Part shown: in pieces, positions 33,512-42,138 of the stretch
Layout of the letters: every line of letters begins with the position of its first letter
Numbering within the stretch: the first letter of the stretch is position 1
DNA from: Murinocardiopsis flavida
GTDB lineage: Bacteria > Actinomycetota > Actinomycetes > Streptosporangiales > Streptosporangiaceae
Length of the DNA stretch: 64,000 nt
Direction: 5' to 3'
Assembly (NCBI RefSeq): GCF_003014485.1
Contig: NZ_PYGA01000014.1
Span: 1-64,000, forward strand
Made by a program: the position numbers and the translations under genes
The notes under the pieces: model-generated
Seen by the model: the letters and a program-made list of their open reading frames with translations, nothing else
What the model was told of the DNA's origin: nothing
Databases searched by the model: none

Positions 33512-33745
33512 TCAGAGGTTCACGATGGGGCACGTGAGCGTGCGCGAGATCCCGTCGAGCCCCTGGATGCGGGCGACCACCAACTGCCCGAGGGCGTCGA
33601 TGTCGGTGGCCTCAGCGCGCACCACGACATCGTATGGGCCCGTGACATCCTCCGCCCGGACCACCCCGTCGATGGCGGCGATCTCGGGCACCACATCGGC
33701 GGCCCGCCCCACCTCGGTCAGGATCAGGATGTACGCCTGGACCAT
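33512..33745 (-). CDS. Stand-alone Lrp/AsnC-type RAM ligand-binding protein
   Basis: A 77-residue protein that is only the RAM (effector-binding) domain of an Lrp/AsnC regulator: VQAYILILTEVGRAADVVPEIAAIDGV, then VTGPYDVVVRAEATDIDALGQLVV and a C-terminal strand. The helix-turn-helix is absent, so it is not a DNA-binding regulator by itself; such proteins bind amino acids or pair with full Lrp proteins. GAGGGG precedes ATG 33745. It is divergent from thiL, a conserved actinobacterial arrangement. Confidence 0.87.
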   Translation of the reverse strand: MVQAYILILTEVGRAADVVPEIAAIDGVVRAEDVTGPYDVVVRAEATDIDALGQLVVARIQGLDGISRTLTCPIVNL

Positions 33746-33819
33746 CGAGCACCCCTCTTCGCGCTCGCCCGGCCGGGCGCAAGCGTCGGGTCTAGACCAC
33801 TGGATCGGAAGCGTCACCG

Positions 33820-33825
33820 TACCCT
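33820..33825 (+). promoter_or_regulatory. -10 of thiL that decides its start codon
   Basis: TACCCT ends seven bases before GTG 33833 and one base before ATG 33827. The spacing makes GTG 33833 the likely leaderless start, as RNA polymerase could not start at 33827. Confidence 0.6.
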
Positions 33826-33832
33826 GATGGCT

Positions 33833-34810
33833 GTGTCGAGCACCATTGGCAGGCTGGGTGAATTCCAATTGATCGCGCGCATGACCTCGGGTCTCGCGCC
33901 GAGCGGCGACGTCCTGCTCGGGCCGGGCGACGACGCCGCCGTCGTCCGCGCCCCCGACCAGCGGGTCGTCGCGTCGATGGACCTCCTGGTCGAAGGCCGC
34001 CACTTCCGCCGCGACTGGTCCAGCGCGCACGACGTCGGGCGCAAGGCCGCCGCGCAGAACTTCGCCGACATCGCCGCCATGGGCGCCCGCCCCACCGTGC
34101 TGCTCGTCGGCTTCGCCGCACCCGCCGACCTGCCCGCGTCCTGGGCCGACGGCTTCACCGCCGGGCTGCGGGCCGAGTGCGCCGCGGCCGGCGGCACGGT
34201 CGCGGGCGGCGACGTGGTGGGCGCCGACACGGTGACCATCGCGGTCACGGCGCTGGGCGACCTGGAGGGCCGCCGACCCGTGCGCCGCGACGGCGCGCGT
34301 GTCGGCGACCTCGTCGCCGTCACGGGGCACCTGGGGCTCTCGGCCGCCGGCCAGGCGCTGCTGGCCGCGGGCATCGACGGCCCCCCGGCCTGCACGGACG
34401 AGCACCGGCACCCCGCCCCGCCCTACGCCCGCGGCCCGCAGGCGGCCGACCACGGCGCCACCGCCATGCTCGACGTCAGCGACGGCCTGGTGCAGGACCT
34501 CGGGCACATCGCCGCCGCCTCGGCGGTCGCCATCGCGCTGACCACGGAGTCGCTGCGGCCCGAAGCGGCGCTCGACGACGCCGTCGCGCTGCTGCGCGGG
34601 TCCGGCGAACGGCGCGGCGCCGCCGACTTCATGCTCGCGGGCGGCGAGGACCACGCCCTCGCGGCGACCTTCCCGCCCGATGCGGGGCTGCCGCCCCACT
34701 GGCACCCGATCGGCGTCGTCGAGCGCGGTTCCGGGGTGCTGGTCGACGGCGAACCCGCCGCCGTGCGGGGATGGGACCATTTCGGCCAAGGTCCCGAAAC
34801 AACGACGTAG
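33833..34810 (+). CDS. thiL: Thiamine-monophosphate kinase
   Basis: A 325-residue PurM/ThiL-fold kinase making thiamine diphosphate. Landmarks: GRLGEFQLIARMT, LGPGDDAAVV with the Mg-binding Asp pair, MDLLVEGRHFRRDW, AAQNFADIAAMGARPTVLLVG, AGGDVVG and MLDVSDGLVQDLGHIA. The start is GTG 33833 for the reason given at 33820-33825; ATG 33827 would add two residues. The stop codon TAG at 34808-34810 lies within the first copy of a 25-base tandem repeat. Confidence 0.95.
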   Translation: MSSTIGRLGEFQLIARMTSGLAPSGDVLLGPGDDAAVVRAPDQRVVASMDLLVEGRHFRRDWSSAHDVGRKAAAQNFADIAAMGARPTVLLVGFAAPADLPASWADGFTAGLRAECAAAGGTVAGGDVVGADTVTIAVTALGDLEGRRPVRRDGARVGDLVAVTGHLGLSAAGQALLAAGIDGPPACTDEHRHPAPPYARGPQAADHGATAMLDVSDGLVQDLGHIAAASAVAIALTTESLRPEAALDDAVALLRGSGERRGAADFMLAGGEDHALAATFPPDAGLPPHWHPIGVVERGSGVLVDGEPAAVRGWDHFGQGPETTT

Positions 34811-34855
34811 TGCCTGATTCCGCCGGCGGACGTAGTGCCTGATTCCGCCGGCGGA
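34806..34855. repeat. Perfect 25-base tandem duplication at the thiL stop codon
   Basis: Positions 34806-34830 and 34831-34855 are identical. The unit spans the thiL stop (TAG 34808-34810), so the second copy is an out-of-gene duplicate including a second TAG. Each unit includes a CCGCCGGCGG palindrome. Confidence 0.95.
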
Positions 34856-34935
34856 AAGCGCCCGGGGTCGGTTTCGCCGGGTAAGTCACGCTAAGCTCGG
34901 CCAGCATCGCCGTCGAGCAGACCGGAAGGCGACTC

Positions 34936-35589
34936 ATGGGCCGACAAAGCGGCGGCCGGCGCGGCGCACACCGCTCCGGGCCCACGGGCGACGGCAGGCT
35001 CGCCGCCGCGACGCACCTGCTGGGCACGACCGTGCCCCGCCGGGTCCGACCGCCGCGGCTGCTGAACGTGATGCTGGTCTCCGGCGTGACCGTCGGCCTG
35101 GTGCTGTTCGGCTACAGCACGACCCAGATCTACCTGCGGTTCAACGACCCCCATGGGGGAGCGGGCGAACCGGCGCCCGGCGCCACCATGTCGCCCCTGC
35201 CCTCGGCCGAACCCGGGCACCCCTCGCACGGCGCCCCCGACCCCAGCCGCGGCGACACCAGGAACACCGCCGACCGGCGCGATGGCGACACCGCCGTCTC
35301 CTACCGGGCCGTCGAGGCGACCGGCGGCGACTTCACCGGCAAGATCACCATCACCAACAGCGGCGGCGGCACGCTCGACAACTGGGTGCTCACCCTCGGC
35401 TTCTCCGAGGCCACGGTCACCTCGGCGTGGGACGCCGAGTGGCAGGCCACCGAGTCCGGGGTGGTCGTCCGCAAGCCCGAAGGCGAGAACGGCCTGGCGC
35501 CCGGCGAGTCCAAGACCGTCAACGTCACCGTCGAAGGCGACCGGCAGACCCCCGAGTGCACGCTGAACGGGCGCTCCTGCGGGCTGTGA
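34936..35589 (+). CDS. Membrane-anchored CBM2-like (cellulose-binding type) protein
   Basis: A 217-residue protein: basic cytoplasmic N terminus, one membrane helix at about residues 39-60 (LLNVMLVSGVTVGLVLFGYS), a disordered linker, then a CBM2-fold beta-sandwich from about residue 115 (VSYRAVEATGGDFTGKITITN, then LDNWVLTLGFSEATVTSAWDAEW and LAPGESKTVNVTV). Two Trp of the family remain (LDNW and SAWDAEW), but the aromatic usually found after the first Tyr is replaced by the AVEAT stretch, so classic flat cellulose binding is doubtful. A Cys pair at the C terminus (PECTLNGRSC) fits an extracellular domain. TAAGCT at 34893-34898 is a possible -10. Function unknown. Confidence 0.75.
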   Translation: MGRQSGGRRGAHRSGPTGDGRLAAATHLLGTTVPRRVRPPRLLNVMLVSGVTVGLVLFGYSTTQIYLRFNDPHGGAGEPAPGATMSPLPSAEPGHPSHGAPDPSRGDTRNTADRRDGDTAVSYRAVEATGGDFTGKITITNSGGGTLDNWVLTLGFSEATVTSAWDAEWQATESGVVVRKPEGENGLAPGESKTVNVTVEGDRQTPECTLNGRSCGL

Positions 35590-35663
35590 GCCCGCGGCCC
35601 CGCGGCGGGGCACCGGCGCGGTGGGCCCGGGACATGGGCACAAGAGCGGTGGGCACAACAGCA

Positions 35664-35694
35664 GAGCGCCGCGATCCCGGGGATCACGGCGCTC
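35664..35694. terminator. Bidirectional terminator between the CBM2-like gene and rpmB
   Basis: GAGCGCCG (35664-35671) pairs with 35687-35694, extended inwards by GATCC/GGATC. It sits between convergent genes. Confidence 0.75.
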
Positions 35695-35718
35695 GAGGGC
35701 CCTGCGGCGGGCGACCGC

Positions 35719-35904
35719 TCAGCGGCCGACCTTTCCGGCCTTGATGCACGAGGTGCACACGTTCAGCTTCTTGGGCGTACCGCCCACGCTGGTGCGCACG
35801 GTCTGGATGTTGGGGTTCCAGCGCCGGCGGGTGCGACGGTGCGAGTGGGAAACACTGTTACCGAACCCTGGTCCCTTGGCGCAGACGTCGCAAACGGCAG
35901 CCAC
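35719..35904 (-). CDS. rpmB: Ribosomal protein L28, zinc-binding form
   Basis: A 61-residue L28. The sequence [31 protein letters not shown] is canonical, and CDVC plus CTSC near the C terminus make the four-Cys zinc site of the C+ form. Actinobacteria often carry a second, zinc-free L28 induced by Zur when zinc is scarce; that copy is not in the window. GTG 35904 follows GGAG. The gene stands alone, opposite in direction to its neighbours; a -10 TATACT at 36148-36143 (minus strand) implies an unusually long leader of about 230 bases. Confidence 0.96.
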   Translation of the reverse strand: MAAVCDVCAKGPGFGNSVSHSHRRTRRRWNPNIQTVRTSVGGTPKKLNVCTSCIKAGKVGR

Positions 35905-36292
35905 GGTAACTCCATTCAAGCGCTCGGGCCGACGCGCGGGCGCGCATGTCCGGATGACCCGAGAAGAGGTCTGATGAGCAGGCAGGTCGGCGCGGGGCGC
36001 CAACCTAGGAAGCGTACCCGACGAGAGGACCAACCGGGGAATCGCCGATGAGTGCGGTACGCGGTCGCACGGGTCCGCGACGGGCCCGTGCGGGGAGCCG
36101 CGGGCATCGCCGCCCGCCGTTCCCGCGAGGAACGCACGCCCCAGTATAGCCGGACACATCGACCGCGCGGTCCGACCGCCGCGGCGCATGAGACACAGGA
36201 GAACAAACGTTCTACCGTTGCGTGTGCGCACCGGCGGCCGCGCGGCCGACCACGCGGGAGCGCTGCGCACCGAGTGCGACGGGAGGAGGCCG
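35905..36292. promoter_or_regulatory. Divergent regulatory region rpmB/recG
   Basis: This 388-base gap holds the rpmB leader with TATACT (36148-36143, minus) as its best -10, and for recG the hexamer TACCGT (36213-36218). The recG ribosome-binding site GGGAGGAGG lies just before 36293. No other ORF or repeat stands out. Confidence 0.45.
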
Positions 36293-38494
36293 ATGACCGC
36301 GCTGGACGAGCCCCTGCACCGGACCCTCGGCGACAAGGCGGCGAAGCGGCTCGCCAAGGAACTCGACCTGCACACGGCGGGCGACCTGCTGCGGCACTAC
36401 CCGCGGCGCTACGCCACCAGGGGCGAGCTCACCGACCTCGCGTCGCTGGCTGAGGGCGAGCTGGTGACCGTCGTCGCCGAGGTCGTGCACGCCACCCGGG
36501 TGCCCATGCGCAACCGGGGCGGCTCGATGCTCAAGGTCGTGGTGACCGACGGCAGCGCGCGCGTGTCGATGCTGTTCTTCCCCGGCAAGGGCAACAACGT
36601 CGGGCACCACCAGTCGCGGCTGCCGCCGGGGCGGCGCGCCATGTTCGCGGGGAAGGTGTCGACGTTCCGCGGCGAGCGCCAGCTCTCGCACCCCGAGTAC
36701 GAGACCTTCCCCGACGACGAGGACACCGGCGCCGACCTCGCCCGCGCCTTCGCCGAGACCCTCGTCCCCGTCTACCCGGCGAGCAAGAACCTCGCCTCGT
36801 GGAAGATCGCCCAGTGCGTGGGGATCGTCCTCGACCAGCTCGGCGACCTCCCCGACCCGCTGCCCGCCGGGCTGCGGCGCCGGCACCGGCTCACCGGCCT
36901 GTCATCGGCGTTCCAGCGCATCCACCGGCCCGACACCCCCGCCGACATCGGCGCGTCCCGGCACCGGCTGAAGTGGGACGAGGCGTTCGTCCTGCAACTC
37001 GCCCTCGCCCGCCGCCGGCGCGAGGCTGCTGTCGTCGCCGCGCGCCCGCGCCCCGGCGGTCCCGGCGGGCTCCTCGACGCGTTCGACGCCGCCCTGCCCT
37101 TCACGCTCACCGAGGGCCAGCGCGAGGTCGGCGAGGTCATCGCCGCGGGGCTCGCCTCGTCGCACCCCATGCACCGGCTGCTCCAGGGCGACGTTGGGGC
37201 CGGCAAGACGCTGGTCGCGCTGCGCGCCATGCTCCAGGTGGTCGACTCCGGCGGGCAGGCCGTCCTCCTCGCCCCCACGGAGGTCCTCGCACAGCAGCAC
37301 CACCGCTCCATCACGGCGTCCCTCGGCCCCCTCGCCCAGGCCGGCCGGCTCGGCGGCGCCGAGAACGCCACCCGGGTGGCGCTGCTCACCGGGTCGCAGG
37401 GCGCCGCGGCCCGCCGCGAGGCCCTCCTCGACGCCGCATCGGGCGCCGCGGGCATCGTGATCGGCACGCACGCCCTGCTCCAGGAGCACGTCGGCTTCGC
37501 CGACCTCGGCCTGGTCGTCGTGGACGAGCAGCACCGCTTCGGCGTGGAGCAGCGCGACGCCATGCGCGAGAAGTCCGCCGACGGCCGCCCCCACGTCCTC
37601 GTCATGACCGCGACCCCGATCCCCCGCACCGTCGCGATGACCGTGTACGGCGACCTCGACGTCGTCGCCCTCACCCAGGCGCCGGCCGGCCGCTCGCCCA
37701 TCGCGACCCACGTCGTCCCCGCCCAGGAGCGGCCCCGCTTCCTCGACCGCGCATGGGAGCGAATCAGCGAGGAGGCCGGCCAAGGGCGCCAGACCTACGT
37801 CGTGTGCCCGCGCATCGGCGACGGCCTCGACCGCGGCGCCGAGCCCTCCGGTGCCCCGCCGGAGGAGGGCGACGCCCCGCGCCCGCCGCTCGCCGTCCTG
37901 GACGTCGCCGCGCAGTTGTCCGGCGGCCCGCTGGCGGGGCTGCGGGTCGAGTGCCTGCACGGCCGCCTCGGCCCCGACGACAAGGAGGCCGTCATGCGCC
38001 GGTTCACCGCCGGCGAGGTCGACGTGCTGGTGGCGACCACCGTCATCGAGGTGGGCGTCGACGTGCCCAACGCGACGGTCATGGCCATCATGGACGCCGA
38101 CCGCTTCGGTGTCTCCCAGCTCCACCAGCTGCGCGGGCGCGTGGGGCGCGGCTCGCTGCCCGGCCTGTGCCTGCTGGTGACCGACGCCCCCGACGGCGCT
38201 CCGGCGCGCGAGCGGCTCGACGCCGTTGCCGCCACCTCCGACGGGTTCGAGCTGGCGCGGGTCGACCTCGAACAGCGCCGCGAGGGCGACGTCCTCGGCG
38301 ACGCCCAGTCGGGCCGCAAGTCGTCCCTGCGGCTGCTCACCCTGCTGCACGACGAGGACCTGATCCGCGAGGCCCGCGAGGAGGCCGAGGCCCTCGTCGC
38401 CGACGACCCCGACCTCGAGGCGCACGCGCCGCTGGTGGCGGCGCTCGCGGAGCTGCTCTCCGACGACCGCGCCGACTACCTGGAGAAGACCTGA
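36293..38494 (+). CDS. recG: ATP-dependent DNA helicase RecG
   Basis: A 733-residue SF2 helicase. Wedge/OB domain to about residue 260 ([22 protein letters not shown]), then Walker A GDVGAGKT, motif [15 protein letters not shown] (DEQH box), MTATPIPRT, and the C-terminal helicase lobe with [16 protein letters not shown] and [12 protein letters not shown]. It rescues and remodels stalled replication forks and Holliday junctions. ATG 36293 follows a strong GGGAGGAGG. A short low-complexity insertion (about residues 517-540, [18 protein letters not shown]) lies in the second helicase lobe. Confidence 0.96.
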   Translation: MTALDEPLHRTLGDKAAKRLAKELDLHTAGDLLRHYPRRYATRGELTDLASLAEGELVTVVAEVVHATRVPMRNRGGSMLKVVVTDGSARVSMLFFPGKGNNVGHHQSRLPPGRRAMFAGKVSTFRGERQLSHPEYETFPDDEDTGADLARAFAETLVPVYPASKNLASWKIAQCVGIVLDQLGDLPDPLPAGLRRRHRLTGLSSAFQRIHRPDTPADIGASRHRLKWDEAFVLQLALARRRREAAVVAARPRPGGPGGLLDAFDAALPFTLTEGQREVGEVIAAGLASSHPMHRLLQGDVGAGKTLVALRAMLQVVDSGGQAVLLAPTEVLAQQHHRSITASLGPLAQAGRLGGAENATRVALLTGSQGAAARREALLDAASGAAGIVIGTHALLQEHVGFADLGLVVVDEQHRFGVEQRDAMREKSADGRPHVLVMTATPIPRTVAMTVYGDLDVVALTQAPAGRSPIATHVVPAQERPRFLDRAWERISEEAGQGRQTYVVCPRIGDGLDRGAEPSGAPPEEGDAPRPPLAVLDVAAQLSGGPLAGLRVECLHGRLGPDDKEAVMRRFTAGEVDVLVATTVIEVGVDVPNATVMAIMDADRFGVSQLHQLRGRVGRGSLPGLCLLVTDAPDGAPARERLDAVAATSDGFELARVDLEQRREGDVLGDAQSGRKSSLRLLTLLHDEDLIREAREEAEALVADDPDLEAHAPLVAALAELLSDDRADYLEKT

Positions 38495-38609
38495 GGGACG
38501 CGGGCGGCGCAGCGGCCGCGGCCCCGCGGCCGATCCGCGGGGCGCGACCGGGCGCGTGTCCCGCCGCCGCGAGCCCGCCGCGAGCCCGGAATGATCCGCG
38601 CGGCACGCC

Positions 38610-38615
38610 CTAGGA
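38610..38615 (+). promoter_or_regulatory. -10 of a leaderless DUF4429 transcript
   Basis: TAGGAT is followed after eight bases by ATG 38624 with no ribosome-binding site between them. Confidence 0.6.
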
Positions 38616-38623
38616 TGCGTGCC

Positions 38624-39508
38624 ATGAGCGAGGTCCTGGTGCGCGACGGTTCATGGACGTTCGACGGCGACATCGTGCGCATCGTCCCCGGGCGCGAGCG
38701 GGGTGTGCACAAGATCCGGCACCTGCTCGGCGAGGTCGAGGTGCCGCTGGACGCCATCGCGGGCGTCGCCTACGAGCCCGCGCGCAAGGGCGGGCGGCTG
38801 CGGTTGCGGCTGCGCGAGGGCGCCGACCCGTTCACCAAGGCCGTCAGCGGGCAGATCCCGGAGTCCGCGAACCCCTATCAGCTCGTGATCGACGCCGACC
38901 GCACCGGTGTGGCCGAGTACTTCGTCGACGAACTGCGCAACGCCATGCTGCTCGCCGAGGTCCCGAGCGGACCGTGTGACCGCTACCTGCTGCCCGGCCC
39001 CGCCGTCCCGCTGGTCGGCTCGGGCGGCGACGGCACGGCGTCCTTCGACGGCGAGACCGTCCGGCTGGAGTGGACGTGGGGCGCCGAGGAGAGCAAGGCG
39101 TCGGCGGGGCCGCAGCAGATCGCGATAGGGGACCTCGCCGCCGTGGAGTTCCAGCCGGCGACGGGCCTCTCCAACGGTCACCTGCGGCTGGTGCCGAAGA
39201 GCACGCAGGTGCGGGCCGCGCCAAAGCACGACCTGTACAGCATCGTGCTGTGGGGCTTCGGCAAGGAGATCCGCACCATGCCGCTGCTGGTCGCGGCGGT
39301 CATCGCGCGCATGCCGCACCCGGTGGGCGGCGCGCCGGCCCCGGAGCTGCCCGCCGCGGAGCCGCCCGCCGAACCCGCGGCGGCCGGGGACGCCGGCCCC
39401 GACGCCCTGGTGCGGCGGCTGCGCGAGCTCGGCGAGCTGCACCGCGACGGCATCCTCAGCGACGAGGAGTTCACCGCCGCGAAGCAGGCCGTCCTCAAGC
39501 GCATGTGA
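38624..39508 (+). CDS. DUF4429 protein with C-terminal SHOCT domain
   Basis: A 294-residue protein. Two DUF4429 repeats can be seen: LVRDGSWTFDGDIVRIV (start) and ASFDGETVRLEW (about residue 140), each a pleckstrin-like beta-strand module. After a Pro/Ala/Glu linker comes a SHOCT domain, RRLRELGELHRDGILSDEEFTAAKQAVLKRM, a short helical oligomerisation or tethering module at protein ends. Common in actinobacteria without known role. Its start is probably leaderless from TAGGAT at 38610. It stands alone between recG and rsmD. Confidence 0.85.
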   Translation: MSEVLVRDGSWTFDGDIVRIVPGRERGVHKIRHLLGEVEVPLDAIAGVAYEPARKGGRLRLRLREGADPFTKAVSGQIPESANPYQLVIDADRTGVAEYFVDELRNAMLLAEVPSGPCDRYLLPGPAVPLVGSGGDGTASFDGETVRLEWTWGAEESKASAGPQQIAIGDLAAVEFQPATGLSNGHLRLVPKSTQVRAAPKHDLYSIVLWGFGKEIRTMPLLVAAVIARMPHPVGGAPAPELPAAEPPAEPAAAGDAGPDALVRRLRELGELHRDGILSDEEFTAAKQAVLKRM

Positions 39509-39679
39509 CCTGGGCCGGGTGCCGCCGGGGCCGCCGCGCCGGGGGCGGCCGTCCGGGCCGGGCGCCGAGCCGAGGAGCGGTCCTGCTGCGCGATAATCGC
39601 GAAGCGGCGCAGACGGGGGGCGTCGGCGCGGGCCCGGAACGGCCCGCCACCGGACACGAGCGAGGGGGACGGGACGGCG

Positions 39680-40258
39680 ATGCCGCGCATCATCGCAGGA
39701 TCGGCGGGCGGGCGGCGGATCGCCGTCCCCGAGGGCAGGGGCACCCGGCCCACCAGCGACCGCGCCAGGGAGGCGCTGTTCGCCTCGGTGCTGTCCGATC
39801 TCGGCACGCTCGACGGCGCACGGGTGCTCGACCTGTACGCGGGCTCCGGCGCCATCGGGTTGGAGGCGCTGTCCCGCGGCGCGGCGCACGCGCTGCTCGT
39901 GGAGTCGGACCGGCGGGCGGCGGCCGTCGTGCGGCGCAACATCGGCGGGCTCGCCATAGCGGGCGCCGAACTCGCCGCCGACCGCGTCGAGCGCGTCCTC
40001 GGGCGCGGGCCCGCCGGCGGCCCCTACGACCTGATCGTCGCCGACCCCCCGTACACCGTCACCGACGAGGCGGTCACCGCGGTGCTGGAGTCGCTGCGCG
40101 ACCGCGGCTGGGCGGCCGACGGGGCGCTGGTCGTGGTCGAGCGCGCCGGGCGCGGACCGGACCTGCGCTGGCCGCCGGGGTACCGGCCGGACCGGGTCCG
40201 CAGGTACGGCGAGGCGGCTCTTTGGTACGGTCACGCAGCGAGCCTGTTCGAGCAGTGA
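39680..40258 (+). CDS. rsmD: 16S rRNA (guanine966-N2)-methyltransferase
   Basis: A 192-residue SAM methyltransferase. IIAGSAGGRRIAVPEGRGTRPTSDRAREALF is the RsmD signature start, VLDLYAGSGAIGLEALSRGA binds SAM, and VADPPYTV is the DPPY-type catalytic motif. It methylates G966 of 16S rRNA. coaD follows 52 bases later, the usual pairing. Confidence 0.95.
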   Translation: MPRIIAGSAGGRRIAVPEGRGTRPTSDRAREALFASVLSDLGTLDGARVLDLYAGSGAIGLEALSRGAAHALLVESDRRAAAVVRRNIGGLAIAGAELAADRVERVLGRGPAGGPYDLIVADPPYTVTDEAVTAVLESLRDRGWAADGALVVVERAGRGPDLRWPPGYRPDRVRRYGEAALWYGHAASLFEQ

Positions 40259-40310
40259 CGGCGCCTCGGGGACAATCGGGGCGTCCGGCTCCCAACGAAA
40301 GCGGTGCACC

Positions 40311-40793
40311 GTGCGACGCGTCGTCTGTCCCGGGTCGTTCGACCCGGTCACCAAGGGCCACATCGACATCATCGGCCGCGCCGCGCGGCAGAACGACGAG
40401 GTCGTCGTGGCGGTGCTGAACAACGTCAACAAGCGCGGGCTGTTCAGCGTCGACGAGAAGATCGAGATGCTGAGCGAGAGCACCAAGGAGTTCGCCAACG
40501 TCCGGGTGGCCCGGTTCGGCGGCCTGCTGGTGGACTTCTGCCGCGAGAACGACATCCCCGCCATCGTGCGCAGCCTGCGGTCGGTCAGCGACTTCGACTA
40601 CGAGCTCCAGATCGCCCAGATGAACTACCAGCTGTCCGGCGTCGAGACCATGTTCATGACGGCGAACCCGCAGTACTCCTTCCTCAGCTCCAGCCTGGTG
40701 AAGGAGGTCGCGCAGCACGGCGGCGACGTCAGCAGCCTGGTCACGCCGCACGTCGAGGAGCGGCTGCGCGCCAAGTACGCGGCGAAGGGCTGA
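40311..40793 (+). CDS. coaD: Phosphopantetheine adenylyltransferase
   Basis: A 160-residue nucleotidyltransferase for CoA synthesis. VCPGSFDPVTKGHIDIIGRAA contains the T/H-x-G-H ATP motif; YELQIAQMN and FLSSSLVKEVAQHGGDVSSLV are family landmarks. Start GTG 40311 follows GAAAGCGG and is the usual position. It works downstream of rsmD in the conserved pair. Confidence 0.96.
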   Translation: MRRVVCPGSFDPVTKGHIDIIGRAARQNDEVVVAVLNNVNKRGLFSVDEKIEMLSESTKEFANVRVARFGGLLVDFCRENDIPAIVRSLRSVSDFDYELQIAQMNYQLSGVETMFMTANPQYSFLSSSLVKEVAQHGGDVSSLVTPHVEERLRAKYAAKG

Positions 40794-40832
40794 CCCCCGG
40801 GCGCTGATTTGGGTCGGAGCGGGGGCCTTGGG

Positions 40833-40838
40833 TATCCT
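40833..40838 (+). promoter_or_regulatory. -10 upstream of the yceD-rpmF gene set
   Basis: TATCCT matches TANNNT, placing a start near 40845 and giving about a 50-base leader before the first in-frame GTG. Confidence 0.5.
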
Positions 40839-40893
40839 CTCCGGGCAGGACTGTGCTGTCGCCGTTTCCGGCGCACCGGTCCGCGCGGACGCC

Positions 40894-41532
40894 GTGGCGG
40901 CGCCCGTCCTCGCCTGGCCCTCTCGGGGCCGAACGCCTGAAAGCCTGATCACCCTGTCTCGTCTGGATCCCCGTGCCCCGTTCGTGGTCGACACCCGGCC
41001 GCTGGGGCGTCAGCCCGGTTCGATGCGCACCATGAGCCGCACCGAGCCCTGCTCCAGTGTGCTCGCCGTCGCCATGACCGGTGTGCCGGAGGGCTCGCCG
41101 ATCCGGCTCGACTTCCGGCTCGAAGCGGTCATGGAGGGCGTGCTGGTCACCGGCACCGCCGAGGCCGACATCGAGGCGGAGTGCTCGCGCTGCCTCGACC
41201 CCATCGCCGACAGCGTCGAGGCGGAGTTCCAGGAGCTGTTCCGCTACGGCGACGACGACGATCTCATCGGCGGCGAGCCGCGGGCGGACGCGGAGGGCGA
41301 GCAGGAGGACTATCATCTTGAGGACGATCTGATCGATCTCGAACCGGTGGTCCGCGACGCGGTCGTGCTGGCGCTGCCGCTGTCGCCACTGTGCCGGGAG
41401 GACTGCCCGGGGCTGTGCGCCGAATGCGGTGCGAAACTCAGCGAGGCCGGTTCCGATCACGGTCATGGCGAGCGCATCGATCCGCGGTGGCAGGCGCTGC
41501 GGCAACTGGGCGACCAGCCCGGCGATCGGTGA
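40894..41532 (+). CDS. yceD: YceD/DUF177 family protein, ribosomal RNA accumulation factor
   Basis: About 212 residues if read from GTG 40894. The conserved part starts LSRLDPRAPFVVDTRPLGRQPGSM, then the pair of Cys in AECSRCLDPI, an acidic stretch, and CREDCPGLCAECGAKL, four further Cys that could bind metal. The bacterial family is needed for 23S rRNA accumulation and is nearly always encoded before rpmF, as here. No ATG lies just upstream of the conserved block, so either GTG 40894 or a CTG near 40954 begins translation; I used the GTG with low certainty. Confidence 0.85.
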   Translation: MAAPVLAWPSRGRTPESLITLSRLDPRAPFVVDTRPLGRQPGSMRTMSRTEPCSSVLAVAMTGVPEGSPIRLDFRLEAVMEGVLVTGTAEADIEAECSRCLDPIADSVEAEFQELFRYGDDDDLIGGEPRADAEGEQEDYHLEDDLIDLEPVVRDAVVLALPLSPLCREDCPGLCAECGAKLSEAGSDHGHGERIDPRWQALRQLGDQPGDR

Positions 41533-41671
41533 GTTCGCGCTCCCGCGGCTGAGAACGGCCCCGCTCCGGCGGCCGCTTCCGCCGCGGGTCGTGGTGCTTC
41601 CCCACGTCCGTGGGGGTGACGTAAGGCAAGAGAAGGCTCCCGCGCCGCGGGGGTGACCCAGGAGGATTCAC

Positions 41672-41851
41672 GTGGCCGTCCCGAAGCGGAAGATGTCGCG
41701 GAGCAACACCCGCATGCGCCGTTCGCAGTGGAAGGCGTCGGTGCCGACGCTGGTCGACTGCCCGCGCTGCCGCGAGCCCAAGCTCCAGCACACCGCATGC
41801 AGCGCCTGCGGTACCTACAACAACCGCCAGGTCATCGAGCCGGCGAACTGA
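41672..41851 (+). CDS. rpmF: Ribosomal protein L32
   Basis: A 59-residue L32: [20 protein letters not shown] at the start, then CPRC and CSAC, four Cys of a zinc ribbon (the zinc-binding form). It lies in the 50S subunit. GTG 41672 follows GGAGG. Placement between yceD and rnc is conserved in actinobacteria. It is shorter than most gene finders' cut-off. Confidence 0.97.
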   Translation: MAVPKRKMSRSNTRMRRSQWKASVPTLVDCPRCREPKLQHTACSACGTYNNRQVIEPAN

Positions 41852-42138
41852 TCCCGCCGGGTGGCGGGGCACCGCGCACGCGGGGCCCCGCCACCCGGAT
41901 TCCGCACCACCGACCACCGCAGTCGCACACGACCGCGCCGGTCCGGGTGTATCCCGAGGTCGTGGTGGTCGCCGGGGAGGACACTCGTCCTCCGCGACGT
42001 CCACCTCGCCTTCGAGCATTCCCGGCCGGCCCGCCATTGCGAAGCCGTGTCAGTACCCCGAGTGCCGCCCGCCAGGGCCGCTCGCCCGTTCTCGGCATCC
42101 GCTGCGGGGCGGGCCCATACGAGGGATGTGAAGGCCGA

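Noticed and set aside
41852-42138. Small gene between rpmF and rnc
   Set aside because: Frames in this gap have no ribosome-binding site or recognised sequence; it is treated as leader of rnc.
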